Below, in pieces: positions 35,169 through 46,632 of a DNA stretch of 64,000 bases. The position numbers were made by a program, and so were the translations under genes. Position 1 is the stretch's first letter, and every line of letters starts with the position of its first letter. The notes beneath the pieces are model-generated. The model was not told the DNA's origin. It was given only the letters and a program-made list of their open reading frames with translations, and made no database searches. The DNA comes from Coriolopsis trogii (lineage: Eukaryota; Basidiomycota; Agaricomycetes; Polyporales; Polyporaceae), in the NCBI GenBank assembly GCA_020543525.1, contig JAHYIO010000001.1, positions 4,340,001 through 4,404,000 of the forward strand, written 5' to 3'.

Positions 35169-35500
35169 GACCACCTGGTCGAACCTCGAGAGGAGTTACG
35201 TTGGAACAACGTCACCAGGCCCAGAGAAACAAGAAGTTCGAGAGTAGAGGGTGCAGCGTTAGTCGTGAGTCGAGGGCTGGTGGCTTTGGTCAGGACTCAG
35301 GCCAAGGACCGCTTGACGCGCGGGGAGGAACAGGCGCTAAGCGTCCACGTGGGAGTAAGTAATCGAGATCTATGAGCGCTTCTGCCTGTTCGTCATGCGA
35401 ACCTGCAGCTGTGGCTTGTCCTTGAGACTCTCTCTCTCGCCACCACCTCGTCCGCTACTCTCCAATATTCAACCTCAGATCCACCCAAGCTTTACTCATA
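35169..35500. promoter_or_regulatory. Divergent promoter of TAF1 and the PA28 gene
   Basis: Only about 330 nt separate the two start codons, so the genes must share promoter space. No clear TATA box is visible for either gene, as is common for housekeeping genes. The PA28 side is pyrimidine-rich before the ATG. Confidence 0.5.
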
Positions 35501-36839
35501 ATGTCTCGCAAACCGACTGTAGACAGGGAGACTCAGAAGAGGCTCGATGTGCGTGGCTTCCTCTTTTCGCGCGTAACGACGCGTCGCTCACCGATGTCCG
35601 CTCTGTCCGTTCTCTTTCCTGAGTAGAGTTTTCGCGAGTCAGCCGTCAAAGCTGCTGAAGAGATCGTATTTAAGACATTTCCCCAGAAGGTGCGTGACCA
35701 AGTTTACGCTGCGTTGACGTTCTCAACTTACTATCCGGATCACCTTAGATGCTGTGAGTGCGCTCCCGCTGACATGCGGTGAACTGTTCATGGACATTCC
35801 CTTAGAGAGTTGCAAGACCTCATAAACTCAACAAGCCAACCTTCGTCACCTTTCCACCTTTCCCATGCATCTCATATCACGGATACCACTGTATACCCCG
35901 CCCCATCCCCCGCCACAGAGCCCGAGACGAAGAAGCGCAAATTGGACACCGGAGACGGCGTGAATGGCGTGAATGGCGGAACCCCGTCCAACGAACTCCG
36001 GCATGCGAAGAACCCAGCTCTCATGCTGTCCAACAAACACAACATTGCACTGCACGAACACTTGAAAAGAGAGTGCGAGATACTAGCCGAGCTCTGCGTA
36101 TGTAGAGCTTCAATGCTGTTAGACCGGTCATCTCCTCATCTCGGCGTACAGGACAAAGTGAAGCTGTGGATCAACCTTTCTATGCCGAAGTAAGTACTCA
36201 GGTCAATCATGCCACTGGGGATTGACTCACGTATGCTGCACTGGTAGAATTGAAGAGTGAGTTTCTTGTGTTTACTGCTTGCGTTTCGAGCAAGATGCTG
36301 ACGGCACGCGTAGCGGAGATAATTTCGGTGAGTCCTGGGAGCACGTGCATTGCGAGCAAACTATTGACATCTGGTACAGGCGTGCAGATTCAAGAAGGCT
36401 GGTAGATTTCCCTGCTAGGCGTACTACATGCTGACACAATCATAGATGTCCTTTCGGAGTTGCATCGCTCCCAAGAGAGCGCTTACAACCTCCGTGACGC
36501 TGCTCGCCAAGACTACTTGACTCGTGCCAAAATATGCAGCAAAATCGTCAAGTACCCACACCTTGAAGATTACGCAGTACGTCGTAACTTCTACACTCGG
36601 TGCTGCGCAGCTGAGACGCCTCTACCCAGCTGTCCTTGAAGGAACATGACGAGAAGCAACTCTACATTGCGCGCCAGAACCTACATGACCTGCGTGGCAT
36701 CTATGCCATTCTCACCGATATTTTGCATAAGAACATCGACAAGGTACGTCTCGTCCATGTCATCTCTCTGCGTTACTGAAGCGTAGTGTACCCCTAGATT
36801 CGTTCGCCGAAGGGCAACAACGCGCATTCGATGTACTAG
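35501..36839 (+). CDS. Proteasome activator PA28 (REG) subunit
   Basis: Heptameric ring activator of the 20S proteasome, usually nuclear for the gamma type. The start MSRKPTVDRETQKRLD is at 35501. It joins to SFRESAVKAAEEIVFKTFP, then LELQDLINSTSQ and a Lys/Arg-containing linker (TKKRKLDTGD), a likely nuclear signal. The conserved core starts VKLWINLSMPKIEDGDNFGV and continues QIQEDVLSELHRSQESAYNL, QDYLTRAKICSKIVKYPHLE and LYIARQNLHDLRGIYAILTD. It ends NNAHSMY with the stop at 36839. Four micro-exons are needed to keep the frame: 35749-35753 (5 nt), 36248-36256 (9 nt), 36314-36327 (14 nt) and 36380-36397 (18 nt). The intron after 36397 has a GC donor. PA28 is absent from budding and fission yeast, so its presence fits a filamentous basidiomycete. 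Confidence 0.92.
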
Positions 36840-37088
36840 TGGACGTTGACTACTCCGACTGTCTGTGGAGCGGAAGCATTGTTCTTTGGTATTGGACGCT
36901 GCGCCTCTAGACCTCATATTACGGACGATCAGCATGTGTATCATACCATTCCCCTCGTCTATGTACGTCCTCAGGACTGCCCTGGATGAGGGTGCGCGTG
37001 CCATGCTACAACTATATTGGGTAAATGCTGACGATACAAGATCAAAGCCGTAACATATACGTATGCTCCCCCGCTCGCGTAATGTCGA

Positions 37089-38925
37089 TCATACAGAGAT
37101 CGTTTTGAATACGTTGAAGCCGTCGTAAGCGGTGCTGATCACGGTTCCCGGGATCTGTGGATGCCAGTGGATCTCTTTGACATCCTTCTGGCCTTGGTGC
37201 ACGAAGAGGAGCTGTGGAGGGACCTCTCGGCCGCCCTCCGTTGCGTCCATGGTACCGGCCTCCTCGTCGTCCTGCTCGACGGCGAGATCCCAAAGCGTGA
37301 CCTGGTCATCGGCGCCAGAGGCAGCAAAAATGGAATCTTCGCTGGGATGCCACTCGATGGAGGTGATTGGGGCGTTGTGCCACGCAAACGCGGCCACCGG
37401 CGAAGGGTCTGGGGCGGTCGTCCTGGAGCAGGATTTCAGTCCAGATTCCAACAACATGTCCACACGCATACGCACCCCTTCTTCTTGACGTTCCGCAGGT
37501 CCCACACCTTGATCCCGCCCTCGTCTCCGCCGCTCAGCAGCAGGTACGACGTCGCGCGGTTCCAGCTGATCACGTTCACGTCGCTCTCGTGCGCACGCTC
37601 GATGCCCGCCACGCTCTTCCTGCCCTTCTGGCGGACGTCCCAGATCTGCACGCTCTGGTCGGCCGAGCAAGACGCGAAGACGGTCGGCTCGGAGGGCGAC
37701 CACTGCAGGTCCTCGACCGAGGACGTGTGCGAGGTGAACGGTTGGCTGAGCGCGTTGAACCCGGACGGCGTCGTCGTCGTCAGGTAGATTTTGGCGTGCA
37801 CGTCGCCCGTGAGCAGCCGGAGCGCGGACGGGTTCGCGTCTCCCGAGGAGGCCCAGTCCATCGCGAAGCCCTCGGCGCGGCCGTGCGAGTTGACGGTGAA
37901 TGCGGGGGTGTGGGTGCGCGCCTTGTCGACGGTGTAGCCGGGGACGTCGAGGGCCTCGATGAGCGGCCGGACGTCCCAGATGTGCACTTTGCCGGTCTCG
38001 GACCAGCTTGCGACGTAGTACGGCTGGGAGACGGGCGGGAGGGGTGATGATGATGGCAGGGGCTGAGCGCGGATTCGGTTCACGCCACCTAGGTGGGGAA
38101 CGGATCGGTGCTCGAGGACGGGGTCTTCGTCTAGTACGTCTTCGTCGTCGTCCTCTTCGTCGTCGGAGTCTTGACGGGCTTCAACATACTATATGGACAC
38201 AGCACTTGGCAAGGGCTTACCGTTCTCCTTCTGGGTTTTCTGTAGTGAACTCATCTTGTACACGGAAACCTCGTTATTCTTGGCAACGTCGGCCTGAGTT
38301 CCGGTCACAATGTAAGCAGTAGCAGGGTATCTTTGTCGTTGATCTCCCAGGTTGTCTCGCAAAATGTCGAAGGATAGGCATGGCCAGTTTACAGTCATGT
38401 TATGTCGCATCACGTACACAGAGTCGTCGGGTTCGAGGATCTCATCCTTCTCTAAGCGATGGACTCCAGGGAGGTAAACTTCTGGTGCGGGAGGCTGTTC
38501 TTCGGATTCCTCTATGGGAGGTAATACTTCGTCGTCGACGTCCATGCCTATATGTGCAGGGGTTGGTGAGACATATATACATTCCCGGGATAGAAAGTTA
38601 TCCGCGAGTTTAGGACTTGATGAGCACGAACGTGCATACCCGGTAAGATACCGTCTCCAACCCCCTGCATATAGGACATCGGAGCCGGCATCTTACGCTA
38701 CATGTTGAGAAAGAGGTAGTTGTACGCACCATCATCTTCCTTCCCTGCTTCAGCGTCCACAACTTCCTCATCGCTCTCATACTCGTCCTCCCATCCGTCC
38801 TCAAATTCACCCATCTCATCATCCACAACATGTTCCTTCTGTTTCGATTCTGAGCGTGGTGTCTTGCGTGGTTGTCCTTGGCTGCCAGAGGCGGATTGAA
38901 GCTCAGTGACAGACCGTTTGGACAT
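37089..38925 (-). CDS. RRB1: Rrb1/GRWD1 WD40 ribosome assembly chaperone
   Basis: Nuclear WD40 protein that chaperones ribosomal protein L3 in yeast. It starts [14 protein letters not shown] at 38925 with an acidic stretch ([20 protein letters not shown]). The CAF1C/RBBP4-like N-terminal motif is [20 protein letters not shown], then [19 protein letters not shown] repeats include [92 protein letters not shown] and VTLWDL. The end is [20 protein letters not shown] and FKTISV at 37089, typical for the family. It ends about 250 nt from the PA28 stop (convergent). At least four introns. Confidence 0.93.
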
Positions 38926-39469
38926 GATGTGCAGCGGAGTGTGAGTAGAACGCGAATAACAGAGTACTTTATGGGCGCTTGATCAAAGCGCACCTACAAT
39001 TTTTGGAAGCGCTGGAGATTGGGGACAAGGTCATGTGACACGTGAACCGGGTATTGCTACGCGTCCTTCCCGTGGGGATCGGGACCTATTGAATTTGCAT
39101 CGGGACGCGACCTCGTCGTAAAGGAGTCGTAAAGGCCAACGTGGCCCCGTGTGCCGTGGGTTGACCACTGCCCAATGGCCCGACTCTCATTGGACGGCGG
39201 CATCTACGGGCTGTCAGTGTTTTCATGATAGCTGGCAAAACCACGTTCACTTGAAGCCGATATATTGCGTGTCGGGAGGAGTGCAGAGTTTGATGACAGG
39301 GCTTGCCTGGGCAGCTTGGATATACCGACTCGTCGTCGATTCCTGACCAAGCTAACGAGTTCCCGAACCTTCCGCAGGTGCGTATTCGGAATTCGGGAGC
39401 TGCCATCAGCCGCAGGTGACGCATCCCGTACGGCGTAGACCAGGTGCGGACCCCTTTCCTGGTCGTGAG
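38926..39469. other. Divergent intergenic region
   Basis: Lies between RRB1 and the MAPEG gene. An open frame of about 150 codons on the minus strand (39086-39541) has no protein features and overlaps the MAPEG promoter, so I treat it as chance. Nothing else is seen. Confidence 0.4.
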
Positions 39470-39477
39470 TATAAAGA
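39470..39477 (+). promoter_or_regulatory. TATA box of the MAPEG gene
   Basis: GAGTATAAAGACAC lies about 90 nt upstream of the ATG at 39559, a good fungal TATA element at normal distance. Confidence 0.6.
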
Positions 39478-39558
39478 CACGGCTCGCGCAAATGTTGCAT
39501 AGCACTGCAGTCACCTCTACTTTCCCCCTGATCTCTCCCATTCTTGCCCTAATTCAAG

Positions 39559-40295
39559 ATGTCTATCGTCCTTCCTAAGGAGTAAGGAGTAGTTACTGGA
39601 TCCCCACTGCACCAGCCTTTCGTGTCTAACTTCGTTTTATCCAGGTTCGCCTACCCTGCTGCTGCGGTACTCAGTACCTTCTACCTGCTCGTGTGGCAGA
39701 CGGGGAAGGTTGCGAGTGCCCGTAAGGCGGCTAAGGTTGAATACCCTCAGGGTAAGCAGTGTTTAACATTCCTGCGAACAAGCTATTCATGCTAGCATCA
39801 TCCTAGTCTACGCTGAGAAGGCTGAGGCCGCGGCCAACCGGGCTGCCCATGTCTTCAACTGCACCCAACGTAAGGAACACAGTATCGTTCTCTGGGCCCA
39901 CAGGCGTGTTGACCGATAATGGTTCTAGGTGCTCACCAGAACACTCTTGAGCTCCTACCTACCGTCATTGGCTCGACCCTCATTGCCGGCTTGAGCCACC
40001 CCGTCGTTGCTGCGTCGCTCTGCGGTACTTGGGTATTCAGTCGAATTCTCTACACCATCGGCTACTCCACTGGCGACCCGAAGAAGGTACGTTTCCCTGT
40101 AAATGTGATGCACTTGAAATCTGCTAATGTCTCCATGTACAGCGTAACATGGCGAAATCTGCTATGGTTGGTTTCATTAGCGTGTTTGGTGAGTAGCTCA
40201 TGTATGCGATGCACATCGAGATGACTAATGCTTCATCGTCAGGTCTGCTCGGCACGGCTACCTACAGCGTGGTTTCCCTCATTCGGGCGTTGTAA
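39559..40295 (+). CDS. MAPEG protein, microsomal glutathione S-transferase 3 type
   Basis: Small ER membrane protein of the MAPEG family, with glutathione transferase or peroxidase activity in its MGST3 branch. It starts MSIVLPKE at 39559, then FAYPAAAVLSTFYLLVWQTG (helix 1). After an intron it has KVEYPQVYAEKAEAAANRAA, HVFNCTQR and, in the next exon, AHQNTLELLPTVI, which is the MGST3 signature. Helix 2 is STLIAGLSHPVVAASLCGTW and helix 3 is VFSRILYTIGYSTGDPKK. The last exons give RNMAKSAMVGFISVFGLLG and TATYSVVSLIRAL, with the stop at 40295. About 150 residues, as usual. Six exons, all introns short. Confidence 0.92.
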
Positions 40296-40828
40296 GGATG
40301 TGTGCAGAGTCTGTCACTCTGAGTGTCCACTACAAATACGAGAGCTTGATTATAATATCTATCGTATCATGCGCTATCACGCTTTCTATGATTCCTCGTA
40401 TGAAGGCTTCGGCCGCGCCCCATTCGCTTCACCCAGTGACTTGGGTTTTGGACGACGACGTTACAACTGTCGGTGATTGGTCACATATACATATAGAGCG
40501 GACTTGGATGAGTCCGAGTCGTAAGTTAGGATACCCCTGCCTTTTTGCCTCTCGTCCACCTCGCGGCGTATACTTCCAGCATAGGCCCGTCATCATGGTC
40601 AGACTCAGAGCCAGCCGCGCTTGTCATTTGAGCGTTTCCGACCTCGAGCGCGCCTGTCTGATCTCGAGAGCAACTTCGGAGCTCAAGATGTGCCCCCGCA
40701 ACTACCCCAGTTCTTCCTGCACCATCTCCACTTGACCTCCAACCTCGATGTACACACATTGTTCAGCACAGCGAATCCAACTCTGTCCAACCGTCTAAAA
40801 TCACCAACTCTGCTCAACTATTTGCACG
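40296..40828. other. Intergenic region
   Basis: Holds the MAPEG 3' end and the leader of the next gene. The stretch before 40829 is CA/CT-rich (CTCCACTTGACCTCCAACC). No further gene is supported. Confidence 0.4.
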
Positions 40829-42366
40829 ATGAACAACTCCGAGCGCCCCACCATGTCTATCTCCCGTCCTTCTCTCCCAACTTCATCCTCCGATTTTGCT
40901 CTCCCGTCATCACCATCTGCCTCCTTGCCTCTATCTGCCTCTGACGACCTAAATCCCTTCTTGCTACGCCTACGTCGACCAAGCCTGCTCCGACCGCGCG
41001 GTGCAAGCACACCACCAAACGATGGCCGCCTCCACAGCCCTCTGGTAACCTCTTTCACGCGGAGATACAGCTCCAGCGGGAATGGAGAAGACTCGGAAAG
41101 CGACAGAGATAAGATGTCGACGGACAGCGACTCGGGAAACGTCACGCCTCTCCTGCCTGGGCCCCAGATCGACTCCGAGAGCGACACGAGTATGAAGACG
41201 AGCCGGCCACGCACCCCTCCCCGCATGACCTCGGCCTCGAGTTCCAACTCGAGCAATGAGGACCTCATTCCCAATATGCGTGTGCATCAGCGTAAGCTGT
41301 CGCATCCTGTGCGTTCCCCTCTTTCTATCCTTCTCTCGCTCTTGCTTACCTCGCTTGTCTCGACCCTCATCTCGCCGCACGACGCATCATCCACTATTAC
41401 TATGTTCGCGCGGCGTGTCCGAACGCAGGTCCGAGTGCCCCGCATACTTGCGCTCGTGGCGGACTCGCACATGCAAGAGAGCGAGGTGCAGGGGGAGGCA
41501 CAATTCCAGCGCTTGCTCGCCTCGTTTAGCGATTCCCCTGCCAATCCACGTACCCCTCGTGCGGCGTCGGACCGCGGCAGGTATCCGGAGGAAGCGGGCG
41601 TGGACGAGCCACAGAGGGAGTCAACCCCGAGCGACGACGAAGAGCTAGACGACACCATTCCATTCGCATACACGCCGTCTGCGGTCGCGACGAAGCCTGT
41701 CACGCCCGCCCAGAGCATCAATGGGGACGAGTTCTCCATGCTAGAGAGTCCCATTGGGTTTGCCATGGACGTTGATATGGTACGTCTGTTCTCCATCACA
41801 TAGTTCAGTATCATGTATATTTACTCTTTGGCGAATAGCCCTCGTCCGTTGTGTCTTCTCCTATCGTTCCCTCATGGCGCTACACCCCTCCCCCGACATC
41901 GACCAGCGCCGTTAGGAACAACAAAAGGAAACGTATGTCTAGTCAGTTTCAAAAGTACCTGCTCTTCAACAGTCTGCTGACCCGCTTCTCAGTTGACGAC
42001 CGGTACGATCCGTACCCCAGTGCGGCCAAGCGGCGTGCGGTGTCGCCCTCCATTTCGCACCTTCGCGAGGCCTTCAACGGGCGGCTCGCAGGCGGTGCCC
42101 CTCGGCTCACCATGCCCATTCCCATTCCTATCCCTAACGGAGTGCATTCCGGATCGTCGTCGCCGATCGTGCCAGGATCGAGCTCATATTGGTCTGCGCG
42201 CCAGAGCTTCGGATCGGCGTCCGCGAGCGTGCTCTCCAGCCCTACACTGCGAGCGCAGATCGGGCTGGCTAGTCCTGTGCTGCGGCCCATGACGCGCGCG
42301 CGTCGAGAAGGAGAAAGAGAGGTCGACAGCACTGAAGAAGGGGTGAACGGGCTGAGCATTGCATGA
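40829..42366 (+). CDS. Ser/Pro-rich, probably nuclear fungal protein of unknown function
   Basis: It starts MNNSERPTMSISRPS at 40829. The first long exon is Ser-, Pro- and Asp-rich. It includes NMRVHQRKLSHP, then a probable intron (GTGCGTTCCCC to GAACGCAG) or read-through, then VRVPRILALVADSHMQESEV and EAQFQRLLASFSDSPANPRT. Two further introns (donor 41779, acceptor 41841; donor near 41934, acceptor near 41992) join to NNKRKLDDRYDPYPSAAKRR, a bipartite-type nuclear localisation signal followed by AVSPSISHLREAFNG. The end is RPMTRARREGEREVD and NGLSIA at 42366. The LADSHMQESEVQGEAQFQRL block and the NKRKLDDRYDPYP block look conserved rather than disordered. I cannot assign a function; a regulatory nuclear role is an inference from composition only. 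Confidence 0.7.
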
Positions 42367-42698
42367 GCAGGCCCCCTATTCCTGTCCACCTCTTCTAAGT
42401 CCATGATCGGCATCTTGTGTATTTCTTGCTGGGACATTGTCTAGATCGTTTCGGAAATACTGTACGTTTCTAATCTCCTCTACGATGTCGCATACATCCT
42501 GCCCCAGCCCGCATTTGTAACTATTGGGGGCCTTGTAACTGTACCGCTAGATCTCGCCACTGTATATTCTCGCATTCAGACATGCATCTCACGATTCATA
42601 CTATGATTTCCTAGTCACCTAGTAGTGTACATTGCAAATGACCGCAATGGTCGGCATCATCATTTTTATCCATTGTCTGCCGTGATCACCTCGCGCAT
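42367..42698. other. Convergent 3' region
   Basis: 3' ends of the Ser/Pro-rich gene (plus) and HIU hydrolase gene (minus). Slightly AT-rich. Nothing else is seen. Confidence 0.4.
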
Positions 42699-43264
42699 TC
42701 AGCTACCCCTATACGTTGTGTACGAATAAGGACTGATCAGGAGGGGTATGTGATAGTGTTCAGTTGGGCTGGGAACCTCGAACGTGATCTGCAGGATAGG
42801 ATACGGTAAGACGTCCTGCAGGAGCTATCGCATTGTCGTTGGAGCATACCTCGACCCATGGGTAGAAGCATTTACGACCGACACTCTCGAAGTAGTCTTT
42901 CGTCTTGAAGAGAACTTTGTAGAGCTTCCCAGCCTGCAGCTTGATGAGTTCTTCCCTCTTCTGTCCAGGGCCAGCGTCCGGATATAATTGCATACAACGG
43001 CCGTCGTAGTCGGTCACGCTGCGGTGTTGCATCGTTTCTATGCATTTCCTTGCGCGTTGAGGCAATACTCACCCGTCTGCGAGGACAGTAAAGCCGGCGC
43101 TGGGGTCTTCAACAGAATTGAGCTGCTGCAACTGCACAGGAACACCCGCAGCAGGTTTGCCGATCGACGAATCGAGTACTGTCCGCCGGTCTGCAATCAG
43201 CCAAAACGTACATTGTCTATACAGATGAGGGCGAACCATGACAAGTCACTGGCGATTTCGACAT
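42699..43264 (-). CDS. 5-hydroxyisourate hydrolase (transthyretin-like)
   Basis: Hydrolyses 5-hydroxyisourate, the product of urate oxidase, in purine breakdown; often peroxisomal. Four exons join exactly: 43264-43237, 43178-43073, 43018-42850 and 42788-42699, giving 130 residues. The start MSKSPVTCHVLDSSIGKPAA spans the first intron and contains the catalytic His of the HVLDSS motif. Next is AGVPVQLQQL, then VTDYDGRCMQLYPDAG, KLQAGKLYKVLFKTKDYFES and CFYPWVEI. The last exon gives TFEVPSPTEHYHIPLLISPY and ends with the family signature YRGS. The C terminus is SYTTYRGS, so no obvious PTS1 is seen. An alternative acceptor 12 nt upstream would insert DRRT and break the His motif, so I reject it. 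The promoter is shared with the TBC gene. Confidence 0.95.
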
Positions 43265-43450
43265 GTTTTCGATGGTGAACAGGCGAGATGACGTCGAGAA
43301 GGAGGACGCGGAGTCGCGTCTTAATCTCGATCAGCAGCGGCCCGATATCCCCGGAACGCGTCGTTGAGCTAAACTCAGCTCTGCCTGCGGCTCCCAGAGC
43401 GCGCTCACTGCCTTCTCTACCTTCCTTTACTTGCCCGCTCGCCGCATCCC
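43265..43450. promoter_or_regulatory. Divergent promoter of the HIU hydrolase and TBC genes
   Basis: Only 186 nt lie between the two ATGs, so the genes share a compact bidirectional promoter. No TATA box is evident. The TBC side is pyrimidine-rich (CTTCTCTACCTTCCTTTAC). Confidence 0.55.
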
Positions 43451-45834
43451 ATGGACCGCCATTCTGACGACGACGAGCCTGGCCCACACGCTATTACCAA
43501 CAAGAGGTCCGTTCCGGCTGGCTTCTCCTTCAGCGACGATGCCTTCGCGGAGGACGAGGATTTCGACGTACCAGAGTTCTCGCCCGCTGCGATCCGCCAG
43601 GAGCTAGCTAAGAATATGAACGGCGGCGACAGCTGGCACAACGAGGGACTGGACATGGACGATATTATCACCAAGATCGGGTACTCGGTCGACCCGGATG
43701 CGTCTGTCTCGACGTTCGACATCGACGGCGGCCATGACCGTGACTCTCCCCCCATTTCGCCCCCGCACACGCCGCCACTGACGCGCATGGACTCCCAGTC
43801 ATCGTCTCACCAGGACTCGCTGTACGACGTCCCGCTCTCGAATGACTTCTCTCAGGTGTCGTTGTCCGATGACCCCCGCTCGCCCGCACCTCAGCACGAG
43901 GAGCCCGCGCAGATCGTCCCCGAATATCCTGCAGTGCAGATTGACTTGTCCGCGCCGACCGTCGAGGCCAAAGAGGTCCATATGGGCTCTCGCTCTTCTG
44001 GGTCTGAAGACCCGAGGTCGTCACATGATACATATGCGTCCGCTGAGGACAACCCAATACCGCATCCGCAGTTCACCGTCTCTCATGAAGACTTCCGCAA
44101 AGGCCCGCCCTCCCCTCTCAACATCCAGTCCTCACATGCAAGCGCAGCCTCTACCTCTGCGCTCCCTCTCCCCACATCGTCTTCCCTTCCCACTCCGACC
44201 ACCGCGAAGATTGCGGAGCCATCGACGCCTACGACCCGGCACCGACCGTCCAAGTCGGTCGGGCCGAGCATGCTCGACAAGGTCATCAGCAAGACACGCC
44301 CGACGTTCCTACCTCCGAAGCCGCGCAAGGAGGACAGGAAACATATGCAGGACTGGGAGGAGATGATGAAACGGAGCAGGGCTGCCGGTGAGTGCGCTCG
44401 GTCCGCCGACCCATCTTAATCAGCCTTACGAACGAGCATTAACGTAGTCTGTACCTCGTCCTTCCACTCCTCCTTGCCGGTATCGACGCTCGCACTGGCT
44501 ATATGCGCTCCTTGTTGACGCTCAATGCTTGGTGCTTGCCGGTTTAAGAGGAGAAGCGGCGAAAGGCGCTACAGGAGAGGCGACTTGCGCGCGAACGGCG
44601 GATAGAGGAGTCCATCAGTATCTGGGAGCGCGAGGTTGTCCCAGACTGGACCGCAGTGCATCGCAATCCTCAACTGCGCAGATTATGGTGGCAGGGGATC
44701 CCGACAAAGCTGCGCGCATCCATGTGGCAAGCTGCTGTTGGGAACCCCCTAGCATTGAGCAAAGGTACGCATGAATTTGGCACCACGCTGACGCGCGTCT
44801 GATATTGCACAAGACGCGTTCAAAACCTGTTTGTCGAGGGCCAAGCGGGCTCTTGCTTCAGGATCGTTTCCTACTACTGTGCTTGGTCTACTAGAAGACG
44901 ATATCAAGACGACTTTGCCCTCGATACACCTCTTTGTGCCGGAGAAGGGGCCATTATATCAAGATCTCAAAGAAATGCTCTGTGCGTGGGTCGTGTCGCG
45001 ATCAGACGAAGGACTGGGATATGTGGTCGGGGTGGCCAAGATTGCGGCGATGATCTTGCTGAATATGCCGCCGACGCAAGGATTCATCGTGATGCGGAAT
45101 CTCCTTGAACGGCACTGTCTGCGGTCGTTCTACGGCGGTATTGCGTCAAAAGATGATGTGAGTCCCGAGGAGGAAACATCGTGCTGTCCTGGCTTGCCGT
45201 TGACGTACAAGGTTGTTAGGTAGAAGCATACTACAGGTAACCTCGTCCGCTTTAATGAGACTGCAGTTGCTCACCGCTCACAGGATATTCGACACGCTGT
45301 TGGCTGACGGCATGCCGAAGAGTGCGTTAAGGCATCAGAGGCTTGGCTTAGAACGTGTCTAACATTCTGTCGCAGTCTACTTCAACTTCAAGCAGCATCA
45401 GATTTCTCCTGGGGCGTACCTACCAGACTGGCTAGTTCCGCTCTTCTTGGACCACCTACCGTTCGAGGCTTGCGCTCGGGTATGGGACGTCATATGTCTG
45501 GAAGGCGACGCGTTCTTGTACCGGGCAGCGCTGGCCGTCCTCGGAGTGCTCGAGCCTCGATTATTTTTCCCTGACAAGAGGGAGCTGTTGGAGCTTCTAC
45601 GGTTAGTGTCTCTCACGACTACGTTATCGTCCCATCGCTGACATTGTATACAGAGGGGAGAACAAAGCAGCAATCGAGGTCGCGAAGCGCGAGGGGCGGG
45701 TGCTGAACAACGGAAAGTATGAGATCTACGGCGTCGACGAGGAGAACCTGTGGGAGCGGATAGAGAGTATGGACGAGTGGTGGCGGGAGAGCACCTGGAA
45801 GCGGCTGATCGAACGAGAGCTACCGGACTTGTGA
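43451..45834 (+). CDS. TBC-domain (Rab GAP-like) protein with degenerate catalytic fingers
   Basis: The first exon (43451 to about 44390) is a disordered Ser/Pro-rich region starting MDRHSDDDEPGPHAI, with FSFSDDAFAEDEDFDVPEFS. It leads into RKEDRKHMQDWEEMMKRSRA and a charged helix (EEKRRKALQERRLARERRIE). The TBC domain begins SISIWEREVVPDWTAVHRNP, then LWWQGIPTKLRASMWQAAVG. It continues LLEDDIKTTLPSIHLFVPEK, LYQDLKEMLCAWVVSRSDEG, LGYVVGVAKIAAMILLNM, FNFKQHQISPGAYLPDWLVP and LFLDHLPFEACARVWDVICL. It ends ERELPDL at 45834. The fold is complete, but the dual fingers are not: the RTFP-type Arg position reads TTLP and the YxQ Gln position reads Val. The layout resembles TBC1D12/14-like proteins. 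It may bind a Rab without acting as a GAP. Confidence 0.85.
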
Positions 45835-46497
45835 AATCGCTATAGTGAGTAGTCAATGATCGTGATGTATTCTTTGCATACAGGACGTTACTGGGGTACA
45901 TAGGGGTCTAATGGATCTTCCGTGTTTTGTGAATGTGGGATAGTGATGTAGTTAACCTGAACCTACTTCGACGAGGCCTTACGACAACGCAGCAAGCGCA
46001 TAGTGATCCGTGAGCTAATGTGTACTTCCGAAACCGTTGTCGAAGGCACCTCGCCCCCTTCGCCCCCTGCGCAGACGTTATCGAGAATAGGCCCGCCTGG
46101 GAACAGTTGACTGACCTTCATTATCAGCGCAGGCCCGTCGAGCCCATGTACCTGAGCATTATGCACGGCCGAGGCCGTTCCCCAGACAATTACCACGCGT
46201 CTGTTTGAGCTTGTGGGTGGCGTGCGGCGGGGGTTCTAGAGGAAGCCTTTTTCGGCCAGAACGCCTATGGACCGGCACGTGACTGCGACTCGACCGTCCT
46301 CGACTTGCACCGACTCTCTGTCTTGCCTTTCGCGGACAGGTGTCATCCCTGTCGCAGAGGGAGCGCAGAGTCGGCGGAGGGCTGGATGCGTGCGAGAATA
46401 TTCTGTGCGTTCCGACTCCTACCGTTTGTCTGCGGGCTGTGTGTTGGCGTATGTCAGGGGATTTGGGATGGCGTGTTTCGAGTATGATAGCTGGGGG
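45835..46497. other. Intergenic region
   Basis: About 660 nt containing the TBC 3' end and the upstream region of a small membrane protein gene. No gene is supported. Confidence 0.4.
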
Positions 46498-46507
46498 TAT
46501 ATAAAGG
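46498..46507 (+). promoter_or_regulatory. TATA box of the small membrane protein gene
   Basis: TATATAAAGG, a strong consensus element, about 125 nt upstream of the ATG at 46633. The leader between them is CA-rich (CACCCACCACTCATACC), typical of well-expressed fungal genes. Confidence 0.65.
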
Positions 46508-46632
46508 TGAGCTTCTGGCCTTCTGTTGGACTCATCAACCTAGTTGGTTATCTGCATCGCTCACCCACCACTCATACCACACACCACTCTTCTCGAGTCT
46601 CACTCCCCACTCAAACAAACCACCACTTCACA

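Noticed and set aside
37161..38047. Long plus-strand frames over RRB1
   Set aside because: They mirror the WD40 exons on the other strand, which carry clear motifs; the plus frames do not.
39086..39541. Minus-strand frame of 151 codons
   Set aside because: It covers the MAPEG promoter and TATA box and shows no protein-like features.
43179..43190. Alternative acceptor in HIU hydrolase intron 1
   Set aside because: It inserts four residues and breaks the catalytic HVLDSS motif; the downstream acceptor restores it exactly.
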